Assembly: GCA_028705545.1 (NCBI GenBank) | Contig: JAQWDG010000061.1 | Coordinates: 2,915-8,619 of the forward strand | DNA: 5,705 bases | Source of the DNA: Methanoregula sp. | GTDB taxonomy: Archaea > Halobacteriota > Methanomicrobia > Methanomicrobiales > Methanospirillaceae | Reading direction: 5' to 3' | Part shown: positions 4,688 to 5,705 of the stretch, in pieces | How the letters are laid out: each line of letters starts with the position of its first letter | How positions within the stretch are numbered: the first letter of the stretch is position 1 | Made by a program: the position numbers and the translations under genes | The notes under the pieces: model-generated | Told to the model about the DNA's origin: nothing | Database searches by the model: none | The model's input: only the letters and a program-made list of their open reading frames with translations

Positions 4688-5344
4688 ATGACGACATTTT
4701 CCACGAAACTGGGGAACGCAAAGAAGAAACTCTCCTTATTTCTCAAGCGGTTTTTCAAGAAGAAGCGAACCCGGATCGGGATCTACGGCCCGCCCAACGC
4801 CGGTAAGACCACGCTCGCCAACCGCATCGCCCGGGACTGGACCGGCGACGCTGTCGGCCCGGTGAGCGAGATCCCGCACGAGACCCGGAGGGCACGGAAA
4901 CGCGAGGATATCGTGATCACGGGGGCAAACGGCCACACGGTGACGATCGATATCGTGGATACCCCGGGGGTTACGACGAAGATCGATTACCACGAGTTCC
5001 TGGAATTCGGGATGGAGAAAGACGAGGCGATCATCCGGGCACGCGAAGCTACCGAGGGTGTTGCCGAAGCAATGCACTGGCTCCGCGAGGATATCGACGG
5101 GGTCATCTACATGCTCGACTCGACGCTCGATCCCTTCATGCAGGTCAACATCATGATGGTCGGGATCATCGAGAGCAGGAACCTGCCGGTGATCATCGTC
5201 GCCAACAAGATCGATCTGCCCGAATCCGCCCCGGCCCGGATCCGGAGCGCCTTCCCCCAGCACCCGGTGGTTGCCATCTCGGGGCTTGAGGGCCGGAACA
5301 CGGAAGAGCTCTACGAGAAGATGATCCAGAACTTCTCCACATAA
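4688..5344 (+). CDS. arvA: Era-like small GTPase of the ArvA/OapA type
   Basis: This 218-residue GTP-binding protein has the Ras/Era-type motifs in order: G1 P-loop GPPNAGKT (34-41), probable G2 threonine at 66 (PHETRR), G3 DTPG (91-94), G4 NKID (173-176) and G5 around S198 (ISGLEG). The first 28 residues are strongly basic and amphipathic (KKKLSLFLKRFFKKKR), which suggests contact with membrane lipid or RNA. The segment between G3 and G4 is long, with a charged helix at about 101-132 that could be an extended switch II. The euryarchaeal family is called OapA or ArvA; in Haloferax volcanii it is reported as needed for extracellular vesicle formation. The start follows GAGGGG by five bases and no longer in-frame start is better supported. 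The zinc-ribbon gene follows after 14 bases. GTPase assignment is certain; the vesicle role is by family. Confidence 0.93.
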   Translation: MTTFSTKLGNAKKKLSLFLKRFFKKKRTRIGIYGPPNAGKTTLANRIARDWTGDAVGPVSEIPHETRRARKREDIVITGANGHTVTIDIVDTPGVTTKIDYHEFLEFGMEKDEAIIRAREATEGVAEAMHWLREDIDGVIYMLDSTLDPFMQVNIMMVGIIESRNLPVIIVANKIDLPESAPARIRSAFPQHPVVAISGLEGRNTEELYEKMIQNFST

Positions 5345-5358
5345 TTCCTGGAGGAATC

Positions 5359-5705
5359 ATGCCACACAAGTGCACAAAATGCGGCAGGGAGTACAAGGAC
5401 GGGTCTACGGAGATCCTGAAAGGGTGTGCCAGCTGCGGCAACAAGAAGTTCATCTACGTTAAAGAGGCCGATATCAACAGGGACGTGCTCGAAGAGAAAT
5501 CGATGGATGAGCTTGCGGGGGAGACAAAGGAAGAGGTCCTCGAAGTTGTCGAACCGGAGGTAAAACGGGAGATACGACCGGAGGCTCCGGCCGCTGCCGA
5601 AGCGAAAGGCGACATAAAGGCGAAAGCCAGAAAAGAGGCCGGGATGTTCGACCGGGTCGAGACGATCCGGATCGTGGGCCCCGGGTCCTACGAACTCAAT
5701 ATCGA
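5359..5705 (+). CDS. arvC: Zinc-ribbon protein of the ArvC/OapC type, 3' end missing
   Basis: The frame starts at ATG 5359 with GGAGG four bases upstream and runs off the right edge after 115 complete codons. The N-terminus is a compact zinc ribbon with Cys5, Cys8, Cys23 and Cys26 (CTKCG and CASCG). Residues 40-95 are a charged, Glu/Lys/Ala-rich and probably disordered linker. A conserved-looking strand segment (ETIRIVGPGSYELNI, 101-115) begins at the edge, so a small C-terminal domain should follow outside the window. This fits the archaeal zinc-ribbon family found beside the Era-like GTPase and named OapC/ArvC. The two genes are almost certainly co-transcribed. The zinc ribbon may bind the GTPase, nucleic acid or another partner. 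The family name is from memory of the domain layout and neighbour. Confidence 0.88.
   Translation, partial: MPHKCTKCGREYKDGSTEILKGCASCGNKKFIYVKEADINRDVLEEKSMDELAGETKEEVLEVVEPEVKREIRPEAPAAAEAKGDIKAKARKEAGMFDRVETIRIVGPGSYELNI

Overview
The window looks like chromosomal DNA of a methanogenic euryarchaeon, most likely of the order Methanomicrobiales (Methanoregula-like). This is inferred from GC-rich genes with strong archaeal Shine-Dalgarno sites (GGAGGTGA type), a TATA-box promoter, U-tract terminators, many stand-alone CBS-domain proteins, and an archaeal Era-like GTPase next to a zinc-ribbon gene. The species cannot be named from the sequence alone.

Layout: positions 1-427 hold no convincing gene. 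This stretch carries pyrimidine-rich repeats and two terminator-like signals for the operon to its right. Positions 428-4425, minus strand, hold five consecutive genes that all encode CBS-domain proteins. In transcription order they are: a 188-residue protein with two CBS motifs and a C-terminal zinc ribbon (3859-4425); a four-CBS protein of 249 residues (3113-3862); a four-CBS protein of about 313 residues with a non-CBS N-terminal segment (2062-3003); a four-CBS protein of 284 residues (1201-2055); and a four-CBS protein of 258 residues (428-1204). Two junctions are 4-base ATGA overlaps and one is a 6-base gap. The remaining gap, 109 bases at 3004-3112, carries two hairpins and a possible 8-codon reading frame. 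A palindromic TATA box at 4487-4500 probably starts this transcript.

Positions 4426-4687 form a divergent intergenic region. From 4688 the plus strand carries a small GTPase (ArvA/OapA type, 218 residues), followed 14 bases later by a zinc-ribbon protein (ArvC/OapC type) cut off by the right edge. In haloarchaea this family is linked to extracellular vesicle formation and was earlier named for its position near a replication origin.

Together: the minus-strand operon encodes 18 CBS motifs, equal to nine Bateman modules, and no recognisable catalytic, DNA-binding or transport domain. It looks like a purely sensory or scaffolding set of nucleotide or SAM binding proteins whose effectors are unknown. 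Its divergent neighbour is a GTPase operon, so a shared link to energy or nucleotide state is possible but is only inferred from proximity.
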